Assembly: GCF_001438805.1 (NCBI RefSeq)
Contig: NZ_JQCF01000001.1
Coordinates: 62,001-126,000, forward strand
Origin: Companilactobacillus kimchiensis
Lineage (GTDB): Bacteria; Bacillota; Bacilli; Lactobacillales; Lactobacillaceae
Direction of reading: 5' to 3'
DNA: 64,000 bases
Notes under the pieces: model-generated
What the model was told of the DNA's origin: nothing
The model's input: the letters and a program-made list of their open reading frames with translations, nothing else
Database searches by the model: none
In this document: piece by piece, positions 8,242 through 17,264 of the stretch
Position numbering within the stretch: position 1 is the first letter of the stretch
Layout: every line of letters starts with the position of its first letter
Made by a program: the position numbers and the translations under genes

Positions 8242-8718
8242 ATGACAACTGAAAAATCAAAAAAACGAATCACTGCTATTATTTGGGTCCTTTGTGGACT
8301 GATACTCATTGGAGTCTTTGGAATACCAAAAATGTACCAAAACTATCATTCTGCACCCTACTATAACGTTAGTGGTCGAACCGTTATTTTGGAAAATAGC
8401 CAAACCAATACTCACAAATTAAATAAATATCAAAAAGGTCAATTTATCAAAATTGCCAAAAAAACAATTGATTCTCAAGATGGACCCTTTAAATGGAATA
8501 ATTATAAAGTCATCTCATTAGATATTTATAAGATAGCCAAAAAATCAGAATACGCTCTTGTTCTCAAAGTTAAACCGAAGATAAAAGTCAAAAATTCGAC
8601 TGTTACCAACTCTATGATCATTAAATTACATCATCGAAATCTAATAAATTATTACGATGTCTCCGTACAAAAGTATTCATCAGGCTTCTCTAATATTTTC
8701 AATATAAAAGGGAAATAG
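8242..8718 (+). CDS. Membrane-anchored hypothetical protein
   Basis: A 158-residue protein with one membrane segment near the N terminus (AIIWVLCGLILIGVFGIP) after a basic start, giving an extracytoplasmic domain of about 120 residues rich in Lys and beta-strand patterns (NVSGRTVILEN, YALVLKVKPKIKVKN). GGGGAGAA precedes the ATG. The gene follows the SLAP protein but is separated from it by a terminator. I do not recognise the family. Confidence 0.65.
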   Translation: MTTEKSKKRITAIIWVLCGLILIGVFGIPKMYQNYHSAPYYNVSGRTVILENSQTNTHKLNKYQKGQFIKIAKKTIDSQDGPFKWNNYKVISLDIYKIAKKSEYALVLKVKPKIKVKNSTVTNSMIIKLHHRNLINYYDVSVQKYSSGFSNIFNIKGK

Positions 8719-8835
8719 AATATACTTATAGTATGAAACATTGAATACAACTTATATTATATAACAATCAAATACACTTTTGTACATTGATTGTACTTTT
8801 TAAATATTCAAATGACTATTATGGATGGTGTCTTT

Positions 8836-9658
8836 ATGGAAAATATTTCAAGAACCGATTTTGGATTACGATTAATGCAACTTCGAAAGACTAAAAACCT
8901 CAGCATGCAAGAACTTGCCAACATTATTGGCGTTAGTGGTAAAAGCACCATAAATGAATGGGAAAAAGGCCGCGGTTTGCCAAAAAAATCTACAATGGAT
9001 CGTCTTGCAACTGTTCTCGGAACTAATAGTAATTATCTATATTATGGTGACCTTAATGCATTCTTAAAACTAAAAGTTCTAAATGTGGTAAATAACTATG
9101 GTTATAAGTCAAATGTTACCTTCAATAAGCTCATTGATGTAACTAACGGTAATTTTCATCCTGACGACGTAATTGTAAGACATATCACCAAACCTAAAGG
9201 ATCACGTCTTAAGAGATGATGAATCAGGTGTTAAAGAGCGAATCTTTAATGAAATCTATCCCGGCCTCTTTCAAATATTTTCAATCAAAGGTATTACCTA
9301 CGACACTAATCTCGAAGAAATCGACCGAATAACTAATCCGTATATTCAAAATATCTATTTTGACCAAGTCCGTTCTTTCGAAGGTCAAGCCATGGATGTT
9401 TTACATGAGTTGGAGGATCGATCTACACATTCAAAGAACACAGAATGGACTAAAAAGGATTTTGATGAAGTCGCTAAAAAATTTGTCAAAGATGGCAACC
9501 TCAATTGGGATGGTCAAGACTATCTAATCGATTCTATGAAACAACTAGTTCAACAATACTATCGTGACAAACTAAATGACGAATTGGTTGAAACTAGATT
9601 ACGCATTAAAAAATTACTATCTGAAGAAAATAATATTGAAGAAAGATATCTTAAATAA
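8836..9658 (+). pseudogene. XRE regulator with C-terminal domain, frameshifted
   Basis: The frame from 8836 encodes an HTH (LRLMQLRKTKNLSMQELANI, SGKSTINEWEKGRGLPKKST) and stops at 9219 after 127 residues. The +1 frame is open from at least 9182 to 9658 without its own ribosome site and reads on as DDESGVKERIFNEIYPGLFQ and then DEVAKKFVKDGNLNWDGQDY. Joining the two near 9190-9200 gives one protein of about 273 residues, so a single-base indel has split the gene. A sequencing error or a programmed shift cannot be excluded. The ribosome site GGATGGTG is weak. The C-terminal domain family is unknown. Confidence 0.65.
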
Positions 9659-9828
9659 AATAATCTAAACAAAAAGTTATTCGGGAAAAGTTATATTTTT
9701 TCTCACGCTTTTGTACTATAAATGTACTTATTATATCTTAAATCCTTTTCCTTTTGTTTTAAATTCCAGCTTTCTTTTTCCCTTTAACAACACATATCTA
9801 AGTAAAAGCATAGAAAATAATTCTGCAA

Positions 9829-9875
9829 TAAAAAGATTAACCCAGTTGAAAAATTGGATTAATCTTTTTATTTTT
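9829..9875. terminator. Bidirectional terminator
   Basis: AAAAAGATTAAcCCA pairs with TtGGATTAATCTTTTT around GTTGAAAAA. It overlaps the stop codon of the GH8 gene and ends the leftward exopolysaccharide operon; it may also stop rightward readthrough from the XRE gene. Confidence 0.85.
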
Positions 9876-11046
9876 GACTTTCCCCAAGACTCCCACTAGC
9901 TAAAAGTGTCAGCATCTGAATTGTTGCTGGATAATAATTATTGGTCGACATTTTGGACGTTAACGAACTGGTATAACGAGTCTTGAGCGTTTGATTGGAA
10001 AGAACTTCTGCTGCATAAGCTACTGGTGCCGTAAAAGCAACATTTGTATATGACTCAACCGCCTTACCATTTAAGGTATAAACGGCAGTAATCTTTCTTC
10101 TTGTCACAAAGAATCGATTCATTTTCTGAACGATCGATTTACTAATCTGACTATGATTCAATTGATAATCATAAGCTACCCGCCAAGGAATTCGACAAGC
10201 ATTAAATCCGTATTGATTATCATATTCAGAGGCAACTTGCTTAGCCTTAACACTACCGGTTTTCAATTGTGTGCCACTAACAGTCACAAAATCAGCCATC
10301 AATCCAGTTGACTGTTGATCACTTAATTTTTTCAAAACAGTTTGACTATTTTGGGCCACTTTAGACCAACTTCCATCCTGAGTATAGCTGGCAAATTTAC
10401 GGAAATAGGCCGTCATCAAATCAGAAGTACGAACTAAATCAACTGTACTAGCGCTAGTCGACCAATCCCCTACTTTTGGTAATTTAGTAGTCGGATTAAT
10501 TTCTCTTTTTTGAATAGCACTTAACAATTGTTTGGCGAGGTTGTTATATTTCAAATCACCTTTACTACCCCATTGCTCATCCGCCAAAATCAAAGCATAA
10601 GCAATATCCAGATCACCATCAGTAGCACTAGTTTTTTCAGCCTTAGTGCTAATCATTTTTCCATTCTTTTGTTGTTGACGCCAGGCCATTAAGGGATTGC
10701 TTGAATCAATTTGATGAGCCAAATAATAGCGTGTTAATTTATCAAATGTCTTTTGACTGCCAAAACCCTGTTTAGCCGCCATAACAGTGATCAACATCCC
10801 ATAACCTTGTGATTCTGATAATGTTTTCAAATTGCCGCTGTCATTTGTTTTGATGAAATTTTGTTGATGATTAGTTATCAGATAGGATTTTTCCCAGGTT
10901 TGATAGTGCGATTTAATCGTTGATTCATCGACACTAGATGTATTTTGGGTCGATTGAGTTGTACTATAAATAGCCGTTCCAATTGCTAAAGCCACCAAAA
11001 TAATTAACCCACCAATCAACCACTGATACTTATGCTTTTTAAACAT
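9868..11046 (-). CDS. Membrane-anchored GH8 glucanase, BcsZ/YdaJ-like
   Basis: A 392-residue protein with one N-terminal membrane anchor (WLIGGLIILVALAIGTAIY) and an extracellular (alpha/alpha)6-type GH8 domain. The signature SESQGYGMLITVMAAK carries the predicted catalytic Glu, and TDGDLDIAYALILAD carries the conserved Asp pair. FNACRIPWRVAYDY is also typical of the family. GH8 enzymes in polysaccharide operons (BcsZ, YdaJ, PssZ) cleave beta-glucan-type chains during synthesis or release. The start at 11046 follows GGAGG; its ribosome site lies in the end of the glycosyltransferase gene, so the two are coupled. Confidence 0.88.
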   Translation of the reverse strand: MFKKHKYQWLIGGLIILVALAIGTAIYSTTQSTQNTSSVDESTIKSHYQTWEKSYLITNHQQNFIKTNDSGNLKTLSESQGYGMLITVMAAKQGFGSQKTFDKLTRYYLAHQIDSSNPLMAWRQQQKNGKMISTKAEKTSATDGDLDIAYALILADEQWGSKGDLKYNNLAKQLLSAIQKREINPTTKLPKVGDWSTSASTVDLVRTSDLMTAYFRKFASYTQDGSWSKVAQNSQTVLKKLSDQQSTGLMADFVTVSGTQLKTGSVKAKQVASEYDNQYGFNACRIPWRVAYDYQLNHSQISKSIVQKMNRFFVTRRKITAVYTLNGKAVESYTNVAFTAPVAYAAEVLSNQTLKTRYTSSLTSKMSTNNYYPATIQMLTLLASGSLGESQK

Positions 11047-11057
11047 TCTTACCTCCA

Positions 11058-12356
11058 TTAGAATCTCTGGGTTTTATACCACTTCGTATGACGTTGTCCA
11101 GTAATTTTATCTCGTATCATATCCCAAATTGCAGCAAATGAGACAATAATAAAGAGTTGCGCATAGGTAAAATATGAAATCAATGTATAGAAAAAGTTTT
11201 TCACTGTTTCCTGACCATAATCGCTGGCCAAAGCAATATTCATCTGTAATAAATACAAGAAAAACATTAATAACCAGTTGACCATGAAAAGAACAGACAT
11301 CGGTGCTCCTAACGCTACTATTTGATGTACTTGGGGAAAGAACTCTCTAATTCCAGCAATACTAATATTAAATACAAAGATTAAATTTGAAATAATAATG
11401 GCAGCATTAAACCAAAAAAAAGTACACAGATAATAAAACACTTCCAATTTAATTCGCCATGGAGTTCGATCAAAAAGATACTTCATATTCTCCAATATAA
11501 CCTCGTAATTTCCACGAGCCCAACGTTTACGTTGATTATAATAAGCAAACAATGTCTCCGGTTCCTGTTGAAAGGCTTCCGCTCGATGAGCTAAAGCAAT
11601 CAATTTTCCAGAGCGCATTAAACTAAATGAAATTGCAGTGTCCTCAGTTAAAGCACCATCATTCCAACCACCGATCGATTGAACAATTTTTTTGTTAATA
11701 ATAAAATTGGTCCCGGGAATTCGACCTATCTTAAATAATTGCCACAAACCTGTATGCTGAATCCGTTGAGTATTAACGATTTCTAAATTTATACATCTGG
11801 TTAAAAAATTTTGTTGATAATTACGAGTTTTATTACGACCAAATGCCGCCGCATATTTAACTGGATCTTCCAAAATTTTTTGAATCAAAAAATAAAGTGC
11901 ATTGGTCTCTGGAGCAGCATCAGCGTCATAAACACCAAGATACTCACCAGTTGACACTTTGAGTGCATCATTTAACACACCTGCTTTACCACCTGTACCA
12001 GTTCTTTCGATAACACGGAAATTCCGACCATGAAACTGTTTTAACTGGTTTAATTCCCGTACACGATCAGCCGTATGGTCATTACAGTTATCTGCATAAA
12101 CTAAAAGTTCATATCGGTCATGCGGATAATTTAAATTCAGGATTGCCTTAACTGTATCTTGCACCACCAATTCCTCATTATGAGCCGGAACAACTAGAGT
12201 CACTCGTGGATAACGTACTAACGGTGGTAAATCGTCAATATTGGTATGATGCATATGTTTAAAAATGAATATTACACCACCAGACAAAGTCACAATAGTC
12301 ATAAAAATCGACAGCCAAATTGTAATAATTGCCGTAACATACAAGCCATCAATCAT
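11058..12356 (-). CDS. Processive family 2 glycosyltransferase for exopolysaccharide
   Basis: A 432-residue integral membrane polysaccharide synthase. One N-terminal membrane helix is followed by a cytosolic GT-A domain with VVPAHNEE, the UDP-sugar-binding DADAAPE (DXD), TEDTAISF (catalytic base Asp) and the processivity motif QRKRWARGN. Several C-terminal membrane helices form the channel. No PilZ domain is attached, unlike BcsA. The gene lies between a small membrane protein (8-nt overlap) and the GH8 gene, as in the Bacillus ydaJKLMN and Listeria pss loci. Glucan or poly-N-acetylglucosamine product is plausible, but the sugar cannot be told from sequence. Confidence 0.9.
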   Translation of the reverse strand: MIDGLYVTAIITIWLSIFMTIVTLSGGVIFIFKHMHHTNIDDLPPLVRYPRVTLVVPAHNEELVVQDTVKAILNLNYPHDRYELLVYADNCNDHTADRVRELNQLKQFHGRNFRVIERTGTGGKAGVLNDALKVSTGEYLGVYDADAAPETNALYFLIQKILEDPVKYAAAFGRNKTRNYQQNFLTRCINLEIVNTQRIQHTGLWQLFKIGRIPGTNFIINKKIVQSIGGWNDGALTEDTAISFSLMRSGKLIALAHRAEAFQQEPETLFAYYNQRKRWARGNYEVILENMKYLFDRTPWRIKLEVFYYLCTFFWFNAAIIISNLIFVFNISIAGIREFFPQVHQIVALGAPMSVLFMVNWLLMFFLYLLQMNIALASDYGQETVKNFFYTLISYFTYAQLFIIVSFAAIWDMIRDKITGQRHTKWYKTQRF

Positions 12357-12501
12357 GATGTTTATCCTCCGTATTAAAATGACGAATCGTTAATTTAAAA
12401 ATTTGCCACCAGCAAATCGATAAAACAATAACTACGATGGCAAACATGATCGTAATAACTAAACTAAACGAAAATAACCAACTGAATTTCCCAGCTGCCA
12501 T
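12349..12501 (-). CDS. Small membrane protein of the exopolysaccharide operon
   Basis: A 50-codon frame missed by size cut-offs. ATG at 12501 follows GAGAGG; the protein starts MAAGKFSWLFSFSLVITIMF, has one long hydrophobic helix (about 8-34), then WWQIFKLTIRHFN and an acidic tail. Its stop overlaps the glycosyltransferase start by 8 nt, a strong sign that it is translated. It may be an accessory subunit of the synthase complex, replacing the larger BcsB-like partner of other loci. That role is inference. Confidence 0.72.
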   Translation of the reverse strand: MAAGKFSWLFSFSLVITIMFAIVVIVLSICWWQIFKLTIRHFNTEDKHHD

Positions 12502-12516
12502 TTGATTACCTCTCTA

Positions 12517-13383
12517 TTATAAATATTCTTTAACAATATCGGTTTCAGCACTACGTTCTAATCGTGCCAAAGTATCCTCAACATTGTCGTTTCTGACTTT
12601 ATCCTGTGTTGAATAAGTAATTTGCCCCATCCTCAATACTAGGGCATTTCGTGCTAAACCAAACTCTTCAGCAATGTCATCAATATGATCTTTGATTTTC
12701 TGTTTCATGATAGGCGCATTATCAGCTCCTAACATTGGTGATAGAATTACGAATCGGCCAGTTCCAATATAATATAAATGATCCACGGTAAATAACATCT
12801 CATTTAGATGATCAGCTGTGGCTCGCAATAAACTATTGAAACGCTGATTTCCCAAAAAATTAACAATATTTTCTAAAAAATCTATTTTGACCATTGTTAA
12901 AGTAAATCGATAATCTTGTTCATGATAATAAACCAACTTTAATTCTCGAGACACATCAATATTTAAAGCCCGTTCATTCAGAGCCCCCGTAATAACTTCC
13001 AAATCAGGTTTTTCTTGTTGTAAATGTGCTAATTCTTGTGCCAAAGCCTTTCGCTTCAATAATTGATGATCCAATAAATACATCAAATAAGTTGTTAATG
13101 GCGTGATTGTCAATAATGCAATTGCTGGCCAAAAATAAAGTGTCCGCGTATACGGAATCAATAACATGAAGCCCCCAGCACACATACTGACAAATGACAA
13201 AGCACTTCCCAAAATAATGTAAGTTGTTCGCCCTAATATTAGTCCCAAAATAAAAACCAATGCCACTATCAGAAAATTCAACCACGATCCATCAATTACA
13301 CTTAGATACAGTAGTGTATATTGGTAGATTAGAATTAAAACCATCCCAATAAAGACCAGATTATCAACTGATTTCACTTTCAT
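12517..13383 (-). CDS. Membrane protein with degenerate GGDEF domain
   Basis: A 288-residue first gene of the exopolysaccharide operon. About four to five membrane helices (residues 8-105) lead through a short coiled coil (LKRKALAQELAHLQQEKPD) into a GGDEF-fold domain (about 130-285). The active-site loop GG(D/E)EF is replaced by GTGRF (context YYIGTGRFVIL), so cyclase activity is not expected. The inhibitory-site position R-x-x-D reads F-T-V-D, so the I-site Arg is also lost. It resembles YdaK-type regulators that control the neighbouring synthase, but how or whether it binds c-di-GMP is open. GAGGG precedes the start. Confidence 0.8.
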   Translation of the reverse strand: MKVKSVDNLVFIGMVLILIYQYTLLYLSVIDGSWLNFLIVALVFILGLILGRTTYIILGSALSFVSMCAGGFMLLIPYTRTLYFWPAIALLTITPLTTYLMYLLDHQLLKRKALAQELAHLQQEKPDLEVITGALNERALNIDVSRELKLVYYHEQDYRFTLTMVKIDFLENIVNFLGNQRFNSLLRATADHLNEMLFTVDHLYYIGTGRFVILSPMLGADNAPIMKQKIKDHIDDIAEEFGLARNALVLRMGQITYSTQDKVRNDNVEDTLARLERSAETDIVKEYL

Positions 13384-13524
13384 TTATTTTCCCTCATTCA
13401 TTTTTAGCAAATTTATTTTATACTTTATTATTCTATTCATAGTACAGTTAATAATATTTAATGAATAATATCAATATTTAAACGACTAAAAGCTCAAAGA
13501 ATCTCATTATTTTGACCCACTCAC

Positions 13525-13554
13525 AAAAATATGGAATGAACCAAATTCATCCCA
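13525..13554 (-). terminator. Terminator of the vanZ-like gene
   Basis: ATGGAATGAA pairs with TTCATCCCAT (one G-U) and the minus-strand 3' side runs into ATTTTTG. It lies just past the stop at 13567. Confidence 0.6.
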
Positions 13555-13566
13555 TACAGATATACT

Positions 13567-14085
13567 TTATTTATTGGAAACGTTCGCTGTCTTACTGGAT
13601 CTATTAATAATATATTCATAAACTATTAACAAAATAGCTCCGATAACAATTCCACTAGCATTAGCAATCACATCGTTGATATCACTCGTTCGGTTGATCA
13701 AGAAAATATGTGATAAGAAATACTGCATAGTTTCAATTCCTCCACCGATAACTAAACCTAGTAGCATAGTTGAGATCAATGATATTTGCGCAAAGAAACG
13801 CTTGATCAAAAATCCTAATGGAACTGTTAAAATAATATTTTCCGCAAAACCGATTTCAAAAATCTCTAATTGATGTAAATTAACACTCCCAATTCCCGCT
13901 GGCATAACATAAACTGCTGTCCCATCAAAGGATATTGGGGTAAATAAAATTGTCCCCAAAAATGTTAAATAGACTAAACTAAGCAAATAAAATCGACGAT
14001 TTTCAAAATTCTCAGTTGTCATGATAATGGACAATCCACTGACAATTGAAATAACTAACACGACTAATAATGGTATCCAACGCAT
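13567..14085 (-). CDS. VanZ-family membrane protein (copy 1)
   Basis: A 172-residue membrane protein with four to five helices and the VanZ-family blocks FTPISFDG, ENIILTVPLGFL, GGGIETMQYF and RTSDINDVIANASG. VanZ-like proteins are linked to low-level glycopeptide tolerance in enterococci, but the biochemical role is undefined. The start at 14085 is preceded by AGGAGTG. A close paralogue lies at 37122-37628. It is a single gene between the exopolysaccharide operon and a divergent oxidoreductase-like gene. Confidence 0.88.
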   Translation of the reverse strand: MRWIPLLVVLVISIVSGLSIIMTTENFENRRFYLLSLVYLTFLGTILFTPISFDGTAVYVMPAGIGSVNLHQLEIFEIGFAENIILTVPLGFLIKRFFAQISLISTMLLGLVIGGGIETMQYFLSHIFLINRTSDINDVIANASGIVIGAILLIVYEYIINRSSKTANVSNK

Positions 14086-14253
14086 TATCATCACTCCTTT
14101 TTATATTTATATTTAAATTTCTAATTAATATCTTTAATTGATACTGTTATCTTACCGTTGCTTTATTTAACTAAGCTTAAAAAATATTGATGAATTTATG
14201 AAATAATGATGTATTATTTGTGTGTTAAGTAATATACATAGGGAGATTTTAAT

Positions 14254-14868
14254 ATGAACTTAGGGATTATTGGCGCTACCGGAAAAACCGGTAATGCTGT
14301 TTTACAAGTAGCTCTCGACCGAAGAATTAACGTCACTGCCATCGTCCGCAATGAAACTCGTTTAACAATTGACGTTCCCACTATCGAAAAGGATATTTTT
14401 TCTCTGACAGCCGAAGACTTACGTCCATTTGATGCAGTCATTTGTACTTTTGCTTCATCTAAAAAAAGTGACTATCCACGAGTTAATCAACATCTTACTG
14501 ATATTTTAACTGGTACTGATACTCGACTAATTGTTGTTGGTTCGGGATCAACCTTATTTATCGACGATAGTCGTACTAAAACCGTTGGTGACAAGTTACC
14601 AATCATCATGCGTAATTCCAGTCGTAATCATCTGAAAGCACGGCAGATTCTGCAAAATAGTAATATTGATTGGACCTACATGGCCCCTCCAATGAACTAT
14701 CTTCCTAGTGGCGATAAAACTGGTTATTATCAAACTGGTCATGACGTTCTACTTCACGATCACAATGGTAATTCATCAATTAGTTACGCTGACATGGCTT
14801 TAGCACTGGTTGATGAATTACAGCACCCTCAAAATGAAAAGCAATTAATGACTGTTGCTTGGGAATAA
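14254..14868 (+). CDS. NAD(P)-binding protein, NmrA/SDR-like
   Basis: A 204-residue Rossmann protein. The nucleotide-binding motif GIIGATGKTGNAV is at the N terminus, followed by VTAIVRNETRL and the strand FDAVICTFAS. IVVGSGSTLF and the C-terminal YADMALALVDEL match atypical SDR family 5 / NmrA-like proteins such as YwnB. These are often NADPH-sensing or quinone-linked reductases. GGGAGA precedes the ATG; it is monocistronic. The substrate is unknown. Confidence 0.83.
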   Translation: MNLGIIGATGKTGNAVLQVALDRRINVTAIVRNETRLTIDVPTIEKDIFSLTAEDLRPFDAVICTFASSKKSDYPRVNQHLTDILTGTDTRLIVVGSGSTLFIDDSRTKTVGDKLPIIMRNSSRNHLKARQILQNSNIDWTYMAPPMNYLPSGDKTGYYQTGHDVLLHDHNGNSSISYADMALALVDELQHPQNEKQLMTVAWE

Positions 14869-14882
14869 CTACAGGACAAACA

Positions 14883-14915
14883 AAAAAGAGAATCCTATTA
14901 ACTGGATTCTCTTTT
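14883..14915. terminator. Bidirectional terminator
   Basis: AAAGAGAATCC pairs with GGATTCTCTTTTT around TATTAACT. It lies between the convergent NAD(P)-binding and HAD genes. Confidence 0.88.
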
Positions 14916-14927
14916 TGGTTTACTTTT

Positions 14928-15752
14928 TTATGAAACTAATTGATTCAACACGTTCAAGACACCCTCATCATTATTAGATTCCGTCAAATGAGTCACTTGA
15001 TTTTTGATTTTAGGTTCTGCATTATCGACTACATAACCATAGGGCGTCAATTTCAACATACTTAAATCATTCTCATTATCACCAAAAGTCATAATTTCAT
15101 CATTAGCAATATTGTATTTATGTTGTAATTCTAATAATCCAGCCGCCTTATTGACTGAATTATCACTGATTAACTCCGTGTTATATCCCGATGTCTGACT
15201 GGATAATCCACTTGGCAATGACTGGCGCAGATCAGTGATTTTAGCATTGAAATCCACGTGAGGTTCAAATGTGATTCCAATACTAGTAATTTGATCTTGC
15301 AAACGTTGTGGTGTCACTGTAGCTAAATCAGTGACACGTTTTAAATGATTGTAATAATGATAGGTTAAATCATAAGCTGCCTGTGAAATCGTTTGATCAA
15401 CATAAGCTGATTTGACCCCAACCACCAAGTGCTCGGCAATATCAGTTTCAGCAAATTGATGATTGATTACATCTAAAGTAGCGGTAACAGCTTCTTCTGG
15501 CATAGCACGGATCAATAACGGCTCCCCATTACTGTAAACAGCTGCTCCATTTTGAGAGACAAAATCCATTTCAGATTTAAACTCGGAAAACTGGTCCTGT
15601 AAACGTTGATACTGTGAGCCACTGGCAGCAACAACCCGAATATCTTTGGCGCGTAATTGCTTGAGAATCTCTCCAAAGCGTTGATGATTATACGTATTTT
15701 TGTCATTGAGGAATGTTCCATCCATATCAAAGGCAACTAATTTAATGGTCAT
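14928..15752 (-). CDS. Cof-type HAD-superfamily phosphatase
   Basis: A 274-residue HAD subfamily IIB hydrolase. Motif I is VAFDMDGTFLND, motif II VVAASGSQY, motif III includes NKAAGLLELQ and motif IV is GDNENDLSML. A cap domain occupies about residues 85-195. It is distantly related to the HAD at 329-1150. Members act on phosphorylated sugars or flavin precursors; the substrate is undetermined. AAGGAGGT lies upstream of the ATG. Confidence 0.9.
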   Translation of the reverse strand: MTIKLVAFDMDGTFLNDKNTYNHQRFGEILKQLRAKDIRVVAASGSQYQRLQDQFSEFKSEMDFVSQNGAAVYSNGEPLLIRAMPEEAVTATLDVINHQFAETDIAEHLVVGVKSAYVDQTISQAAYDLTYHYYNHLKRVTDLATVTPQRLQDQITSIGITFEPHVDFNAKITDLRQSLPSGLSSQTSGYNTELISDNSVNKAAGLLELQHKYNIANDEIMTFGDNENDLSMLKLTPYGYVVDNAEPKIKNQVTHLTESNNDEGVLNVLNQLVS

Positions 15753-15791
15753 AACACTACCTCCTTGAAAATTATCTTTTTATCATATCAC

Positions 15792-15850
15792 AAAAAAATA
15801 AGCGTTAATCTAATTAGTTATTAAAACTAACTTAAATTAACGTTTTTATT
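15792..15850. terminator. Terminator overlapping the YjbR-like stop
   Basis: AAGCGTTAAT..TAA pairs with TTA..ATTAACGTTTTTA; A- and T-runs flank both sides. It ends the leftward operon that begins at 16508 or further upstream. Confidence 0.8.
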
Positions 15851-16508
15851 TTGCTAAAGCATAACTATCTTGTAACCGTTCAAAAATTTCGTTATTAGCT
15901 ACTGAATCATCAAGAATTATCGTATACCAATTTTTCTTATTCATATGATAACCTGGAAAATAGTTTTGTCCATCAACTATTTTTTCTATCTCAGTTACAT
16001 TGCCGCGCATATCTAATACGGTAACTTCTTCTTCAGAATCTATCCCTAGCTTAGATTTTTTAACAGTCAATAGCGCCCCATACCACTTATGTGTATCATT
16101 TCTACGCCAAATAGCATTTTTAGGAAATTTTTCCCATAAGAATTCCAACTGGTTCTCATATATTTTATTTACATATTTAATTATGGTTATAGCTTGTGAG
16201 GATTTAAACACATCATCGTCATAACAATCGTTCTTAATTTCAGCTAAAACTTGTCGATATTCAGCGGCTACTTGCCCAACAAATTCTCCACTGGCTTTCG
16301 CTGCTAAATGTAAAACGTATTCTTCATTGGTAGTTTGATCAATTACATGTGTTTCTATTTGGTCATCCTTTGAAATACTTACTCGCAACTGAAATTGATC
16401 ATTAACTATTGGAGTTACATAAGAATATGCTGCGCCATCTTTACTGAATCCAAACGATATTAATTTAGTCAAATTCATCTTTTTATTTTCAAAATTTACA
16501 ATTGCCAT
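15846..16508 (-). CDS. MmcQ/YjbR (DUF419) family protein with N-terminal extension
   Basis: A 220-residue protein. The C-terminal half (about 115-220) fits the MmcQ/YjbR double-wing fold: WEKFPKNAIWRR, KWYGALLTV, GYHMNKKNWYTIILD and the closing RLQDSYALAK. The N-terminal half (TKLISFGFSKDGAAYSYVTP and EFVGQVAAEYRQ) is a separate domain seen in a subset of lactobacillus homologues. YjbR proteins are thought to bind DNA, but a function has not been assigned. AGAGG precedes the start. It lies 18 bp from the 71-residue gene upstream, probably in the same transcript. Confidence 0.8.
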   Translation of the reverse strand: MAIVNFENKKMNLTKLISFGFSKDGAAYSYVTPIVNDQFQLRVSISKDDQIETHVIDQTTNEEYVLHLAAKASGEFVGQVAAEYRQVLAEIKNDCYDDDVFKSSQAITIIKYVNKIYENQLEFLWEKFPKNAIWRRNDTHKWYGALLTVKKSKLGIDSEEEVTVLDMRGNVTEIEKIVDGQNYFPGYHMNKKNWYTIILDDSVANNEIFERLQDSYALAK

Positions 16509-16526
16509 TTATAAAACCTCTTACTT

Positions 16527-16742
16527 CTAAAAGTGAAACCAGATGCCACTCATTATTGCTGCAGTGGATATCCCATTATATTTCTCTTTTTTATTTACAC
16601 ATTGATTATACAAATCAATAACAGCTTTAGGAAGTTTTACTTTGTGGCTGATACCATAATAAGAGATTCTCCAACATAATGCTGAATAGGTTTGATCACT
16701 GATCTGATCCATCAAGTAAGTTACTGCTTCTTCACGTTTCAT
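16527..16742 (-). CDS. Small bacteriocin-immunity-like protein
   Basis: A 71-residue soluble helical protein. Its second half (LPKAVIDLYNQCVNKKEKYN then GISTAAIMSGIWFHF) aligns with the C-terminal half of the product of 26906-27235 (FPKSLIELYYQTRVEKSEYD then GLNWSATQAGLVW). The N-terminal helical part is shorter. GAGGCG precedes the ATG. Proteins of this kind occur as orphan immunity genes in lactobacilli. The relationship between the two is visible here; the immunity role is inferred. Confidence 0.6.
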   Translation of the reverse strand: MKREEAVTYLMDQISDQTYSALCWRISYYGISHKVKLPKAVIDLYNQCVNKKEKYNGISTAAIMSGIWFHF

Positions 16743-16826
16743 TTTATTCGCCTCAATTAAAATTCAAGACTAGGATAAAACATTATCATATTTCTAGCAA
16801 TTGCTTTTAAACAATAAATAATTATT

Positions 16827-17177
16827 TTATAAGCCCTTGAAAAAATCCGCTTTAGTATCAAAACTGGCATAGTACAAACCTGCATTACCAGCCTTTTGAC
16901 CAATAACACCTAAATCATTGATCAAGCTCTCTTGATCTTTAGGGAAAAATATCTTATTAGCTGGACCCATACTATAAATGTACGAAACTAGTTTACTGAT
17001 TAATCTTTCCGGATATTTATTCTTAGCCACCGTCTTGTTGACTTGTTCCAAAACATCCGTGATATCTTGTAAACCACTGTTAGTCTTGTAATCATCACGT
17101 TTGATTAACAAATCCTCTAACGCCTTAATAAGTTCTTGACTCTTTTTGATATTATTTTCTGTTTCCAATTTATTCAT
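16827..17177 (-). CDS. Class IIa bacteriocin immunity protein, EntA-type
   Basis: A 116-residue cytosolic four-helix protein. The stretch RLISKLVSYIYSMGPANKIF, followed by IGQKAGNAGLYYASF, closely matches the enterocin A immunity pattern INRLVNYLYFTAYTNKIRF and IGRTAGINGLYRADY. Such proteins protect the producer by engaging the bacteriocin-bound mannose-PTS receptor. No class IIa structural peptide (YGNGV motif) or transporter is nearby, so it is an orphan immunity gene. AGGAGGGG gives a strong ribosome site. It is probably transcribed with the 71-residue gene downstream. Confidence 0.85.
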   Translation of the reverse strand: MNKLETENNIKKSQELIKALEDLLIKRDDYKTNSGLQDITDVLEQVNKTVAKNKYPERLISKLVSYIYSMGPANKIFFPKDQESLINDLGVIGQKAGNAGLYYASFDTKADFFKGL

Positions 17178-17264
17178 AATATTCCCCTCCTACTATGAAG
17201 ACTGTAACACTCAATCCATCAATAGAATAAAAATATCCTGAACCCCTTATTTTATATTCATGAA

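Noticed and set aside
9711-9899. Plus-strand open frame of 62 codons
   Set aside because: It has no ribosome site, low-complexity codons, and overlaps the terminator and the GH8 stop on the other strand.
13004-13285. 93-codon minus frame inside the GGDEF gene
   Set aside because: It is an out-of-frame shadow of the membrane part of the GGDEF-like protein, without a ribosome site.
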